Shown: positions 1-10,006, counted from the first letter of the stretch. The stretch: 61,409 nt of DNA from JAPLYB01 sp964500015 (GCA_964500015.1 CAZCMN010000001.1:1-61409), one strand, 5' to 3'. A program made the numbers and translations. Notes: a model not told the origin generated them from the letters alone.

Positions 1-95
1 TACTTTGATTTTTCTAGATTATTTTAGGGGGTGACATATGTCTATGGATTGCACAGTTATGTTCTATTAAATTAAATAATTAAGTATTAATCACC

Positions 96-201
96 GTAGG
101 GTTAGGTTCGCTACGTTGTGAACTCAAGAGTTCATCGAACCTACTAAATCATAAAAAACTCGCGAGTTTTTGTGATGCCGAAAAAGTTCTCTTTTTCTAG
201 C
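96..201 (+). ncRNA. Candidate structured RNA: three adjacent hairpins
   Basis: Three hairpins sit side by side. Hairpin 1 has TAGGTTCG (103-110) pairing with CGAACCTA (136-143) and an inner stem TGAACT/AGTTCA (119-134). Hairpin 2 (148-176) is a long stem closed by AAAACTCGCGAGTTTT with one bulge. Hairpin 3 (180-197) pairs GAAAAAG with CTTTTTC over a TTCT loop. A TATA-like stretch (about 66-83) lies where a plus-strand transcript starting near 97 would need it. The stems are seen directly; that this is a transcribed RNA is inference. It could also be the 3' end or terminator of a gene left of the window. Confidence 0.35.
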
Positions 202-274
202 ATAAGATAAATTATCCAATTACACTTACCGAGTTTTATCAAAAACTTCTTAAATTGCTTTTCTCTTAGTTTTT

Positions 275-1186
275 ATGGCAAGCACAAATCAATCTCCAGA
301 ATATCAAGCAGCAGAGAAAAAGTATCTTAATTCTCAGACAGATGAAGAAAGATTAGAAGCTCTTAAAAAGATGATGAGTTACATGCCAGCGCATAAAGCT
401 GGCGAGTCTTTACGAGCAAATTTAAGATTAAGGTATAAAAAACTAAAAGAAAAACTAGAAATTCAGAAAAAGAAGAAAAAATCTCAAGGAAAAGCTGGAA
501 TTAAAAAAGAAGGGATTCAAATAGCTTTAGTGGGATTGACAAATTCTGGAAAATCTTCTTTATTGTCTTTATTAACAAATGCTAAACCAGAAATTTCTGA
601 AATAGAATTTTCAACACAACAGCCATTAGTGGGAATGTTAAATTATGAGGGAATAAAATTCCAGATAGTTGATTTGCCAGCAATAAATCACGAAACTTTT
701 GATTTGGGAATTACAAATACAGCAGATATCTTAATTATACTAATAAATAATATAAAAGATTTAGAGATAAGTCCCCCTTATCTTCAAAAAACAACTGGAA
801 AAAGAATTGTCGTTTTTAATAAAATAGATTTATTAAATGATTTTGAAAAAAGAAAAATTCAAGCGAATTTACAAAGCAAAAAATTGAATTTTTGCCTGAT
901 TTCATGCAAAACTCAAGAAGGTTTTGATGAATTAAAGAAAAAACTGCTTGAAAATTCTGGAATAATCAGAATTTATACAAAACAGCCTGGAAAAGAAAAA
1001 GATGAAGATCCAACAACAATTAAGCCAAACTCAACAGTAGAAGATTTAGCTAAAAAACTCTTTCATTCAGGAATAAAAATTAAGGAAACAAGAATAACAG
1101 GGCCATCAAGCAAATTTCCAAATCAAACAGTTGGCCTCAAGCATATCTTGAAAGACAAAGATATTGTAGAATTTCACACTGACTAA
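275..1186 (+). CDS. DRG/OBG-type GTPase with C-terminal TGS domain
   Basis: A 303-residue cytoplasmic GTP-binding protein. Residues 1-75 are a basic helical region typical of the archaeal DRG-like family (COG1163). The G domain follows: P-loop GLTNSGKSS at 87-95, DLPA as G3 near 135, NKID as G4 near 182, SCKT as G5. The last 70 residues look like a TGS domain. Relatives bind ribosomes or translation factors; that role here is inferred from family. The gene converges on tyrS with no gap: its stop ends at 1186 and the tyrS stop begins at 1187. The start is the first ATG after the hairpin region. Confidence 0.85.
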   Translation: MASTNQSPEYQAAEKKYLNSQTDEERLEALKKMMSYMPAHKAGESLRANLRLRYKKLKEKLEIQKKKKKSQGKAGIKKEGIQIALVGLTNSGKSSLLSLLTNAKPEISEIEFSTQQPLVGMLNYEGIKFQIVDLPAINHETFDLGITNTADILIILINNIKDLEISPPYLQKTTGKRIVVFNKIDLLNDFEKRKIQANLQSKKLNFCLISCKTQEGFDELKKKLLENSGIIRIYTKQPGKEKDEDPTTIKPNSTVEDLAKKLFHSGIKIKETRITGPSSKFPNQTVGLKHILKDKDIVEFHTD

Positions 1187-2317
1187 TTATTTTTTGATTA
1201 ATGTTTCCAATTCTTTCAGCATATCCTTGACTTTTGGTTGTGCAAAATGTTTTCTTGCAGGTTCAAGTAATTTAGCAATTTCTTCAGCAATTGCCATTTT
1301 CAAATCAAGGGGATGCAATTTTTTGTTCAAAAAATCTTTTTCCAAATTATCATAATTCTCATAAACTATTTTTCCTCCAAATTTTTCTGAACGATTTACC
1401 TCTAATTTAGAGCTTTTGTTTCTAAAAACCAAAGATTTAGCCCAATCAAGAACTGGATTAAATTCAACTTCACCTTCTGGGCAAAAAGCATTTTTAATTT
1501 TGGTTCTAATTTCTTCTTCAGAATCATGAATAAAAATACATGTTTCTGGTTTAGATTTAGACATTTTTAAAGAAGACCAAACATCTTGTAGATTTTCTTT
1601 TTTTATAGGCCATACTGGTGGTTTTCCTAAACCCAAAATTAAGTGATGATGTACTGCAACAGGTTTTATTTTATTCCCTTTATTATCTAATAATGGGCTA
1701 ATTTTCAGATTTAATGCAACATCTCTTGCAATAACTTGTGCCTTTCTCTGATCTAAACCTGCATGAGGCAGATTAATTCCCTGAATAAAGATATCTGCAA
1801 CTTGCATGGGGGGATAAATTAATTTTGCAAAATCAACAGACTCACCTTCTTTTCTTCCCATAATGGTTATGCTCCTCATCATTCTTGCTAAACTTGTATT
1901 CTTACTTATATCAATCATCGTTTGCCAATATTCATCATTATTATGATACAAATCAGACCCTAAAACAAATTTTAATTTTTCAGTATCTCCACCAACACAC
2001 TTAAAACTTGCTTTTAATCCTTCTTTAAAATAACCTCCAGCAACCCTCTTTATTTTTTCTCTATCTCCTCCAAGTTTGTCATTAATCCAAGAGTGCCAAT
2101 CTGCTAGAAATATAGAACAATCAATTCCAGCATCCATAAAATCCCTTACTTTAGACATACACATAATTCCAGTTCCTAAATGAATCTTACCAGAAATTTC
2201 AAAACCAATATAGTGTTTAAGTTTTATCCCAGACTCTAATCTTTGTTTAAGATCCTCTTCAGTCATTATCTCTTCTGTATTTCTCTTAATAAGTTCAAAT
2301 CTTTTTTCATTATCCAT
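1187..2317 (-). CDS. tyrS: Tyrosyl-tRNA synthetase, archaeal type
   Basis: Class I aminoacyl-tRNA synthetase of 376 residues, charging tRNA-Tyr in the cytoplasm. The HIGH-equivalent is GKIHLGTG at 43-50, followed by the ADWH motif (72-75). The GLDQRKAQ segment (near 187-194) fits the tyrosine-recognition region of archaeal TyrRS, and the KMSKS loop is exact at 251-255. Length fits the compact archaeal/eukaryotic TyrRS. TrpRS is the nearest alternative, but the ADWH and LDQRK motifs favour Tyr. A TATA-like box lies about 25 nt upstream of the ATG, so the mRNA is probably leaderless. Confidence 0.88.
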   Translation of the reverse strand: MDNEKRFELIKRNTEEIMTEEDLKQRLESGIKLKHYIGFEISGKIHLGTGIMCMSKVRDFMDAGIDCSIFLADWHSWINDKLGGDREKIKRVAGGYFKEGLKASFKCVGGDTEKLKFVLGSDLYHNNDEYWQTMIDISKNTSLARMMRSITIMGRKEGESVDFAKLIYPPMQVADIFIQGINLPHAGLDQRKAQVIARDVALNLKISPLLDNKGNKIKPVAVHHHLILGLGKPPVWPIKKENLQDVWSSLKMSKSKPETCIFIHDSEEEIRTKIKNAFCPEGEVEFNPVLDWAKSLVFRNKSSKLEVNRSEKFGGKIVYENYDNLEKDFLNKKLHPLDLKMAIAEEIAKLLEPARKHFAQPKVKDMLKELETLIKK

Positions 2318-2337
2318 ATTATTCTAAAACTCCCTAG

Positions 2338-2350
2338 TTTATAAATTTTA
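2338..2350 (-). promoter_or_regulatory. TATA box of tyrS
   Basis: On the minus strand the sequence reads AAAATTTATAAAC, placed about 25 nt before the tyrS ATG at 2317. The spacing means transcription would start at or next to the start codon. Confidence 0.5.
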
Positions 2351-2524
2351 ATAATGGTTGGCGCATATGTGACAGCGATAAGTTGTAATAGATTGTCAAA
2401 AACCAACTAAGAGCAGGTTCAATAAAACCAAAAAGAGAACTAAACCATACCTCCCACTTACATTTCATCCAAAGTAAGATTTAAAAAACAGAAGAACCTT
2501 TAAATCAGAGAAAAGAGAGGTAAA

Positions 2525-2959
2525 ATGGAGATAAATTATTTATTAGTCACAGCACAACTTTTGATTACTTGTGGTTTGTCAGCATTAATCGGCTGGGAAA
2601 GACAAAAAACCAAAACAGTTGTTAAAGGAACAGCTGGCCTAAGAACACATATGTTGGTTGCATTGGGAGCAGTTTTATTAACACTTATCTCGATTTATGG
2701 TTTTCAACAATTTTCTAATGCAGATCCTGGCAGAATAATAAGTTATATTGTAATGGGCATTGGTTTTCTTGGAGCTGGAACAATTATAGCTCATCAAGGA
2801 AAAGTTTATGGATTAACAACAGCAGCTTCAATTTGGCTTGTTGCAGCAATCGGAATTGCAGTTGGTTTGGGACTGTATATAATCGCGATTATAACGACAG
2901 TATTTGCATTAATCGTTCTAGAGTTATGGAGATTAGAAAAAAACTTTAATAATCCATGA
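2525..2959 (+). CDS. MgtC/SapB family membrane protein
   Basis: A 144-residue membrane protein with four predicted hydrophobic segments. It carries the family signatures LIGWERQ near residue 22, GLRTHMLVALGA near 38-49, the GIGFLGAG segment near 77-84, and the GLTTAASIWLVAAIG block. MgtC relatives are linked to magnesium starvation and control of membrane potential; the role here is inferred. A TATA box (CTTTAAATC, 2498-2506) lies about 20 nt upstream and a GAGAGG purine tract precedes the ATG. The stop overlaps the next gene's start by 4 nt (ATGA), so the two are translationally coupled. Confidence 0.85.
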   Translation: MEINYLLVTAQLLITCGLSALIGWERQKTKTVVKGTAGLRTHMLVALGAVLLTLISIYGFQQFSNADPGRIISYIVMGIGFLGAGTIIAHQGKVYGLTTAASIWLVAAIGIAVGLGLYIIAIITTVFALIVLELWRLEKNFNNP

Positions 2960-3312
2960 AAAACCTAGGGTTAATTCAATTTTCATTAATTATTTCTGTA
3001 GTTGGAATCATCATTCTAATTTTTCTCTCTATTTATTCTGAACCCAAAATAAGTTCTATAGAAGAGATAAACAAAAAAAACTTAGAAAATTATGTGAAAA
3101 TAAACGGAACAATAATTAATATAGATAAAATAAAATCTGGAGAAAACTATTTTTTGATAATAAGATTAAAAGATTTTTCTGATTCAATTGATGTTTTAGA
3201 TTATGAAAATTCTAATTTAAAAATAAATCAAAAAATCCAGGTTATTGGAAAAATTTCAGAGTATAAAAATCAACTTCAGATTGAAGCTAAAAAAATAAAA
3301 CTTCTAGAATGA
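2956..3312 (+). CDS. Membrane-anchored OB-fold protein
   Basis: 118 residues. One N-terminal transmembrane helix (about 7-27) is followed by a small beta-rich domain (about 43-116) with the hydrophobic pattern of an OB fold of the tRNA_anti / nucleic-acid-binding type: NYVKINGTIINI, then YFLIIRLKD, then IQVIGKISEYKNQLQI. The topology suggests a single-pass anchor. It overlaps both neighbours by 4 nt and is part of the mgtC-like operon. Function is unknown; the OB assignment comes from pattern alone. Confidence 0.6.
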   Translation: MKNLGLIQFSLIISVVGIIILIFLSIYSEPKISSIEEINKKNLENYVKINGTIINIDKIKSGENYFLIIRLKDFSDSIDVLDYENSNLKINQKIQVIGKISEYKNQLQIEAKKIKLLE

Positions 3313-4514
3313 TTGAACAAATAATCATTTCCATAATTTTAGGCATTTTAGCAGGTTTATTTACTGGATTAATCCCTGGAATCCATATCAACCTTGTGGC
3401 AACACTTCTTTTTATTAATTCTTCTCAATTACTCTCTATAACTACCCCAATTACTCTAGCAATTTTCATTATTTCTATGACAATGGTTCATACTTTTACA
3501 GATTTTATTCCCTCTATTTTTTTAGGCGCCCCAGATGATGAAACAGCCCTAAGTTCATTGCCAGGACACAGAATGCTTCTAAAAGGTTTAGGATATGAAG
3601 CTACAAAATTAACTGCAATTGGCTGTCTTATAGGAACAATTGCTGCGATAATCTTATCAATCTTCTTCATAAAAACTGCCCCAATTTTTTATCCTTTTCT
3701 AAACAAAACAATGGTTTTTATCTTGATAGCACTCTCTCTTTTCTTAATTTTAACTGAAAGAAGTGCAAAAAATAAATTTTTTGCCTTAGTTATTTTCATT
3801 CTTTCTGGAATTCTCGGTTATTTTACCTTAAACTTAACAGTAATAAAACAGCCCTTATTTCCTTTATTCACTGGTTTATTTGGTTCATCCTTATTAACTA
3901 TAAGTTTTCTGCAAAATGTCAAGCTTCCTGAACAAAAGATTACAAAATCAAGAATTGAAAAAAAAGAAATTTTAAAAGCCCTGATATTGAGTATATTCTC
4001 TTCTAGTTTAATTTCATTTCTTCCAGGAGTCGGTTCAAGCCAAGCAGCTACAATTGCTTCTGCTTTTAAGAGGATTAGTGAAAAAACTTTTTTAATAGTC
4101 TTAGGAATGGTAAATTCCATGACTATGTTATTGAGTTTTGTTGCCCTCTATGCTATAAATAAACCTCGAAGTGGAGTAGCTGTTTTTGTTGGAAAATTTC
4201 TTCCAAATATTTCTCTTGAACAGCTTTGGATTCTGTTTATAGTGGCATTAATTGTTTCCATAATCGCCTTCTTTTTAACAATTATTCTAGCAAAAAACTT
4301 CTCAAGATTTATTTCAAAAATTAATTATAAAAAACTCTGTCTATTTATTTTGATTTTTTTAGCAATTCTAACTCCAATAATCTCTGGTTGGATTGGGTTG
4401 ATTGTCTTAGCAACTGGAACTTCTTTAGGAATTTTTTGTTCTCTAATTGGAACAAAAAAAATATTTTTAATGGGTTCTTTGCTTCTGCCAGTGATACTTT
4501 GGAGTTTGCTCTAA
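3309..4514 (+). CDS. TctA-like membrane protein (COG1784 type)
   Basis: 401 residues with about ten hydrophobic segments. The N-terminal GLFTGLIPGIHINLV motif and the FLGAPDDE...LPGHRMLLKGLGYEA segment are characteristic of the archaeal branch of the TctA / tripartite tricarboxylate transporter permease family. A second GxGSSQAAT segment near residue 245 mirrors the first, suggesting an inverted repeat within the protein. No periplasmic binding protein or small TctB partner is next to it, so substrate and mechanism are open. It is the last gene of the three-gene operon and converges on the Nudix gene. Confidence 0.78.
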   Translation: MIEQIIISIILGILAGLFTGLIPGIHINLVATLLFINSSQLLSITTPITLAIFIISMTMVHTFTDFIPSIFLGAPDDETALSSLPGHRMLLKGLGYEATKLTAIGCLIGTIAAIILSIFFIKTAPIFYPFLNKTMVFILIALSLFLILTERSAKNKFFALVIFILSGILGYFTLNLTVIKQPLFPLFTGLFGSSLLTISFLQNVKLPEQKITKSRIEKKEILKALILSIFSSSLISFLPGVGSSQAATIASAFKRISEKTFLIVLGMVNSMTMLLSFVALYAINKPRSGVAVFVGKFLPNISLEQLWILFIVALIVSIIAFFLTIILAKNFSRFISKINYKKLCLFILIFLAILTPIISGWIGLIVLATGTSLGIFCSLIGTKKIFLMGSLLLPVILWSLL

Positions 4515-4515
4515 A

Positions 4516-4923
4516 TTATCTCCAAATTCTTTCTTTGATCAAAAAATCTAAAACACTCTCTTGAACATTGGTCATGATTTTATATTTTTTTCCTAGATAA
4601 TCTTTAACATTTATCCAAAAAAGATCATGAACATATCTCTCTTTTTGGGGGACCATTAATTTTCCTTTAGCCTTAATTAAATAAATTTTGTTTCTAGAAG
4701 CCTCCCTAAACATTGGAGACTTTCCAAGAGTTTCTCCAACAAATCTCATGGAAATTAAATCTAAATTTGTTTCTTCTTTTAATTCTCTTTTTAGACATTC
4801 TTCATCTGTCTCGTTATTTTCAATTTTTCCGCCAGGTGTCCACAGTAATCCAGACTTTCCTCGCATCATCAATAATTTATTGTCTTTAATTATAATTCCC
4901 GCAATTCTATCTCTAATTTCCAT
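4516..4923 (-). CDS. Nudix hydrolase
   Basis: 135 residues with a full Nudix box (G-x5-E-x7-REUxEExxU) starting at the GG of TPGGKIENNETDEE, with RELKEET as its core. These enzymes hydrolyse nucleoside diphosphates linked to other groups, binding Mg2+ through the box glutamates. The MutT-like length and lack of extra domains leave the substrate open; sanitation of oxidised nucleotides or a cofactor turnover role are both possible. Its stop lies 1 nt from that of the convergent TctA-like gene. Confidence 0.85.
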   Translation of the reverse strand: MEIRDRIAGIIIKDNKLLMMRGKSGLLWTPGGKIENNETDEECLKRELKEETNLDLISMRFVGETLGKSPMFREASRNKIYLIKAKGKLMVPQKERYVHDLFWINVKDYLGKKYKIMTNVQESVLDFLIKERIWR

Positions 4924-4954
4924 AGAAAAATAAAAGAATCATACTTAAAAAGCT

Positions 4955-7900
4955 TTAGAAAAACTTCTTCAATTCTTGCTGCCTTTCTGTATCTCTTCCA
5001 AACATAGTTTCTATAGCTGCCTTTGTTATCTCTAAACTTTGTTTTGTATAAGCTGGAACAGGATAATTTCTTGCTAGATTCATTGCAGCTTCAAGATATT
5101 TTAAAATCGAGCCCTCTGAAATCGTAAAAATAATCCTCCCTGCACAAAGCTGCCCATTATTCAAGACTTTAATGCATTTTCCAATCAAAGGAGGTCTTCT
5201 ATAAATTTCATTACAACTTACACATCTAAAAGATTGTTGTGTAAATTTGTTAAAATTACCCTTAATGTCTCTGATAAAATGCCTCTCAATAATCAACCTG
5301 GCAACATCTCCTATGTCTACTGCCCTTAACTTGCAGTCTAGTTCCATTTGTTTTTTTACTTTCTCGGCCATACTTGGAATTGATTTGTAAGCTGAATTCA
5401 CAACACCATAATTAAAATCATCAGTATTGTGAGTAAATCCAACATTTTCCATAGGTTCTTTTCCTTCTTTTAATCTTTTTCTAACAGTATCCAAAACAAC
5501 CTTGGAAGAATGTTCTTTTTTTTCAGCTAGCTCATACATCTCAAGGGGATAATCCCCTAATTCAAAATCTAAAATCTGGTCATCTACCTCTCTTGCCCTG
5601 ACTCTTGCATTCAAAACTAGTGGAGCATCTTGTGTCCCCCCTCTATGTGCTGGAAGAAATTCTTTTGAAAAATTAATTAAAACATCTAACAATAACATCA
5701 CTGCTACTTCATCGCCATCGCAGTCTCTACGCACAGCAGCATGAATATAAGGAGAGGCTAGTAACCCCTGAACTTTAGAAAACCCAATAATTCTGGTTAT
5801 AACCCCTGCGCAATTGTGTGGAGCCATGCAAATAGTTAAATGCCCTATCAGATCCTCTTCTTTTTTCAGATTATAAAAAGGGTTTAAACCATAAAATCTT
5901 ACAAGTAAATCATCAACAAATTTGCATGTTCTGAAAAAAACAATGTCTGCTTTCTCATCACTGGAATCTGGACAAGAAGGAAGAATAATATCCTGTGGCT
6001 TTAATTCTAAAATCTGATTATCGTTCTCAAGATTATCTCCATGAATATCTTTTTCATAACCCAAGTTTTTTAATTTTTCAATATCTGCTGAAATTTCTTT
6101 TGGTTTAAAATGAGTAATAGGCAGCTCAGTAACATCATATCTCATAGTTCCATCTTTATTTACGTTTATATTATGAGATGCTCTCAAAATTCCCTTTGCC
6201 AAGTTTTCTGGAATATGTTTGGAAGAACTTGTTCCCCTAACTCCCTTAACAATTTTCAGATTATCAGGAAGATCTAATTTTTTTATAGCATTCTTATAAT
6301 AATCTTTAATATTTATTCTCATATTTGCATAAGGCCTACATTTTCCATGAATCCTACAGCTCTCTGAAAACATTTTTTTATCACAGCCATAACAATAAAA
6401 CATTTGTTTAGCTTCTTTTCCACAATCACAGATAAAATAAACTGTCTCTTTGTTGCAATTCTCGCAAAAATAAATCGGAAAATCTGCTTTAATAGTTCCC
6501 TTATCTATAGCAGCTTGAAAACTTCTTAATTTTCCCCCTTCTTCTCCAACAGGAAATAGAACGTGTGGACTTCCAGTTAGTTCTCTTGGTTTTGCTTTTT
6601 CTGGTCTGCCCATCCTCGATCCTATAAAAGTTCCTGCTTTATCTTTAATTTTATAATTAGAAGAATTATTAAGTATTTCTAAAATATCGGGTTTAGGTTT
6701 ATCTTGAACAAAAAGTTGAACTTTTTCTAAATACTGTTTAACAGAATCTTTAAATTCCTTATCTGAAATCTCAAGAATTCCGAGATTTGCTAAAAAAGCT
6801 AGGCTTCTTTCTTTTTCCAAAACAACATTCTCAGTAGTAACCTCATGATCTATGCCTATCAGCTCTAAAGCCCTTTTTCCGATTTTATAGGTTTCTATTT
6901 CAGCCCGATTATAGGGAAAAATTATTTTTCCCCCATTATAATCTGCCTGCTTTAACCAATTGAGCAGCTCTTTAAATTGATTAAAATCAATTTGGCTCCA
7001 ATAAAAAATATGTTCTGGATGTAATGGAAGATTAAATTTTTCAGAAAACTCTTTTGCTTGTTCAAAATTTATCTTATAAGGATTTATTAAGAGAATTTCT
7101 CCAAGCTTCTCCTTAGAAGCTTTTTTTAATTCAAGATTCCACCACTCTTCAACATATCCTGGTTTTAATAATTCATAATTTCTATTTATTACATCTCCCA
7201 AAGAAAATAAAATATCCCCAAAATAGATTATTTCTTCAACATCATGATAAATCTTTTTTGCTTCTTCAAAATCTTTTATTTTTTTAACACTTCCATTTTT
7301 CAATTTGACAATTGGGCCATCAATTGAATCACAAGAAGTTATAACACATCCCTTAGTTGGTTTTTCTACTTTTAATTGAGTTCCTGTTGATAAAAAACAG
7401 TTTGAAATTCCCATTGTTGCAGGATGAATCGATGTTGCAGAAAATCCAGAAACTCTTGACCTCCCATATCTAAATCTAAAACCTCCAGATCTAGAAGGAT
7501 GTCCAAAAACCGGCCTACCTGCAACTAAATCTTTGATATATGTTGGGCTGGTATCAGTAGTTCCAGAAGTTCTTTTAGCATGAATCTTTAAATATTCCTC
7601 TAAAAAATCCCATCCAGTTGTTTTAAACCCCTTGCTCTGAACTCCTTTTAATACCCTTAATCCTTTTTGTGCTTTTTGAGCTAATCCTTCTGAAAAAATC
7701 AAACACATTCCTCCCCGAACAAAATTTGTTTCAACTCTATCTAAATCCTTATAATTTGAAACTTCTCTTTTTTCAGTTGGCTCACCAGTAATCTGAATTG
7801 GAATATTTTTTGCAAGAAATTTAATTTCTTCCTCTGTCGGAAGATATTGCAAGTTAGTAACTCTCTCATGATAATCATAATTCTCTATAAAATATCTCTT

Positions 7901-8452
7901 GACCTCTCTTTCATCTGGATCAAATTTTGCATAACCAAACATCTCTCTTAAATAATCAATTAACATTAAAACAACACAAGAAGCAGTTGTCCCTGCACTC
8001 CTGATTGGTCCTGAAAAATAAGCTTTAAAATATTCTTTTCCATCTCTTGTTTTTCCTACTTTTAATTCAGTAAAACCTTCTAAAGGACTTGAAACAACTC
8101 CAAGAGTTATATAAGCAAAACCGACCCTGATTCCAGCATCAATTGCCTGGATTAAAGATTCAAATTTACAGAACCTCTCTTTAGCAATTTCTTCAGCAAT
8201 TTTAAATGCAACAGCAGCATCTAATGGCCCATATTGCTGTTCTAATTCCAAAATCCGATTGATTATCTTCTTATCATTTAACTGAGGATAAATTGTTGAA
8301 ACTAATCCCAAAGATTTTTCAGCCAAGTTAGAAGCTAATAGAATTTCAACTTTATTCAGAGGATCTAATCCTTTTGATCTAGCTGCCCCTGCAATAGAAT
8401 ACTCTTTCTTAACTCCTTTTCCTATAATCTCAAAATATTTTTCTAATTCCAT
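4955..8452 (-). CDS. polC: DNA polymerase D large subunit DP2
   Basis: 1165 residues, the catalytic subunit of the replicative family D polymerase found in most non-crenarchaeal archaea. The double-psi beta-barrel catalytic motif DCDGDE follows AAVRR near residue 920. Cys-rich zinc modules are seen near 668-705 (CENC...CDC...CYGC...C) and close to the C-terminus (CVSCNE...C). The protein ends in QQELKKFF, a clear PCNA-interacting (PIP) box. Length is normal and no intein is present, although inteins are common here in archaea. It lies 28 nt after the DP1 gene on the same strand and is probably co-transcribed with it and orc1/cdc6. Confidence 0.95.
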   Translation of the reverse strand: MELEKYFEIIGKGVKKEYSIAGAARSKGLDPLNKVEILLASNLAEKSLGLVSTIYPQLNDKKIINRILELEQQYGPLDAAVAFKIAEEIAKERFCKFESLIQAIDAGIRVGFAYITLGVVSSPLEGFTELKVGKTRDGKEYFKAYFSGPIRSAGTTASCVVLMLIDYLREMFGYAKFDPDEREVKRYFIENYDYHERVTNLQYLPTEEEIKFLAKNIPIQITGEPTEKREVSNYKDLDRVETNFVRGGMCLIFSEGLAQKAQKGLRVLKGVQSKGFKTTGWDFLEEYLKIHAKRTSGTTDTSPTYIKDLVAGRPVFGHPSRSGGFRFRYGRSRVSGFSATSIHPATMGISNCFLSTGTQLKVEKPTKGCVITSCDSIDGPIVKLKNGSVKKIKDFEEAKKIYHDVEEIIYFGDILFSLGDVINRNYELLKPGYVEEWWNLELKKASKEKLGEILLINPYKINFEQAKEFSEKFNLPLHPEHIFYWSQIDFNQFKELLNWLKQADYNGGKIIFPYNRAEIETYKIGKRALELIGIDHEVTTENVVLEKERSLAFLANLGILEISDKEFKDSVKQYLEKVQLFVQDKPKPDILEILNNSSNYKIKDKAGTFIGSRMGRPEKAKPRELTGSPHVLFPVGEEGGKLRSFQAAIDKGTIKADFPIYFCENCNKETVYFICDCGKEAKQMFYCYGCDKKMFSESCRIHGKCRPYANMRINIKDYYKNAIKKLDLPDNLKIVKGVRGTSSSKHIPENLAKGILRASHNINVNKDGTMRYDVTELPITHFKPKEISADIEKLKNLGYEKDIHGDNLENDNQILELKPQDIILPSCPDSSDEKADIVFFRTCKFVDDLLVRFYGLNPFYNLKKEEDLIGHLTICMAPHNCAGVITRIIGFSKVQGLLASPYIHAAVRRDCDGDEVAVMLLLDVLINFSKEFLPAHRGGTQDAPLVLNARVRAREVDDQILDFELGDYPLEMYELAEKKEHSSKVVLDTVRKRLKEGKEPMENVGFTHNTDDFNYGVVNSAYKSIPSMAEKVKKQMELDCKLRAVDIGDVARLIIERHFIRDIKGNFNKFTQQSFRCVSCNEIYRRPPLIGKCIKVLNNGQLCAGRIIFTISEGSILKYLEAAMNLARNYPVPAYTKQSLEITKAAIETMFGRDTERQQELKKFF

Positions 8453-8480
8453 ATTTTAATTTTTTATCTTTAATTATTTT

Positions 8481-10001
8481 TTAACTAAAATCTAAGATAC
8501 TGGCTTTTCCAGTTTGTAAATTTACTATTGGTATTTTGCAAGGATCTGGTTCATGTCCAAATTTCTCTTGATAAGAGGTTTTAGCTTGCCAACAAGCACA
8601 TGAAATAGTTAAAATCCCATTATACCTTGAAACCGCACTCTTATGAATATGCCCTGAAACAAAAATATCTGGAATTTTTCTTATAGCTAATAAATCTTTT
8701 TCACAGGGATAGTATGTTGTTGAAGTATGTGTTGGAGCAAGGTGTCTTTTTTTTAATAAAAATTGCATAATCAAATCAGGTTTTAGTTTAGAGTTATTAA
8801 TTCTCAAATAATCTATCCGATCCATATAATAATCATAAGAATCTCCATGATAAATCAGAACATCTAATCCTGGAAAGACATCAGAAATTGCAATCCTAAC
8901 TAATGAAGGATTTGGAACAAGAATGACATTCTCCATATCATAAAGTTCAGGAGCAAATTCTTTAGATAATTTAGGTTGTGGCTCAACCTGATAAACTGCA
9001 TCGTGTTTCCCTCCAGGACAAACAATGATAGTTACATCTTTTCTGATTTTTCTTAAAAATTCTGCGAATAGTTTATACTGCTCATAAATATCTTTAACTA
9101 AAAGTTCAGATTCTTGTTTAGGATAAACTCCTACGCCATCGACACAATCCCCAACAATAAAAAGATATTTTACTTTTTTGGAAATTTCCTTCTGTTTCTC
9201 ATTTCCAACTTCTCCATTAAGCCAGGAGATAAAATTTAAGAAATTCTCTTGGAAAAATTTATTAGAGCCTATATGCAAATCTGCAGTGAATACAGCATAA
9301 ATCTCTTCAGGATGTTTTTTGATTTCCTTTACACAATCCATCACTAAAACATCATTAGCGAAAATTATCTCATTTGATCCAACTCCCCTAATAGCAATAA
9401 CTTCATCTAAAACCACATTATTTGCTTTATTGAACAGCTCTTGTTTGTCTTGTCTAACCAAAACAGTAACTTTTCCAGTCAAATCCTCTATTTCCAGCAA
9501 TAAATTCTTATTTTTTGTTAATCTCTTGTCAAATACCATCCCGATTATAGAAACATTTCTTTGTTGATTTGACAACTTGCCTATGCTGCATAGATTTTCT
9601 AAGGCTCTATCTTGCAGATATTCTTTGAAAGTGAAATATCTATCTCTGAAATATTTGATAAAATCTTCAATAAAGATTTTTTGGGGTTTTAATTCAGTCT
9701 CTTCTATTATCTCCACATCTTTTTTCTTAGTTTTTTCAGTAATAATTTCACAAGAAGAAACTTCTTTCTTATTAAAAGAATTTAAAAATATTTTAATATC
9801 TTCGTCTTCAAGAAGAACATTTAGTTTTTGGGTGTTTTCTGTAAAAAAAGAATTAGAGATTATTTTTGGAGGATTGAGTTTGATTAGACTATAAGTTAGT
9901 TTAAGAAGTTTCTCGTCATTTAATCCAGAATTCTTTAGAGTCTGGATTAATGAGGCTTCTAATAAATACCCTTTATTCATAAATTCCCCAATAAACTGCA
10001 T
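8481..10001 (-). CDS. polB: DNA polymerase D small subunit DP1 (3'-5' exonuclease)
   Basis: 506 residues. An N-terminal helical region precedes an OB fold (about 155-210, VSIIGMVFDKR...LEIEDLTGKVTVLV) and a Mre11-like calcineurin phosphoesterase domain. The metal-binding motifs are intact: TADLHIG, GDCVDGVG, CPGGKHD, YHGDSYD and SGHIH. This is the proofreading subunit and partner of DP2. The gene starts 5 nt downstream of the orc1/cdc6 stop. The start used is the first ATG; a second Met at residue 8 is possible. Confidence 0.93.
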   Translation of the reverse strand: MQFIGEFMNKGYLLEASLIQTLKNSGLNDEKLLKLTYSLIKLNPPKIISNSFFTENTQKLNVLLEDEDIKIFLNSFNKKEVSSCEIITEKTKKKDVEIIEETELKPQKIFIEDFIKYFRDRYFTFKEYLQDRALENLCSIGKLSNQQRNVSIIGMVFDKRLTKNKNLLLEIEDLTGKVTVLVRQDKQELFNKANNVVLDEVIAIRGVGSNEIIFANDVLVMDCVKEIKKHPEEIYAVFTADLHIGSNKFFQENFLNFISWLNGEVGNEKQKEISKKVKYLFIVGDCVDGVGVYPKQESELLVKDIYEQYKLFAEFLRKIRKDVTIIVCPGGKHDAVYQVEPQPKLSKEFAPELYDMENVILVPNPSLVRIAISDVFPGLDVLIYHGDSYDYYMDRIDYLRINNSKLKPDLIMQFLLKKRHLAPTHTSTTYYPCEKDLLAIRKIPDIFVSGHIHKSAVSRYNGILTISCACWQAKTSYQEKFGHEPDPCKIPIVNLQTGKASILDFS

Positions 10002-10006
10002 TTTTA

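Noticed and set aside
4955..8452. Intein in the DP2 gene
   Set aside because: Length is normal and there are no intein splice-junction motifs between the catalytic blocks.
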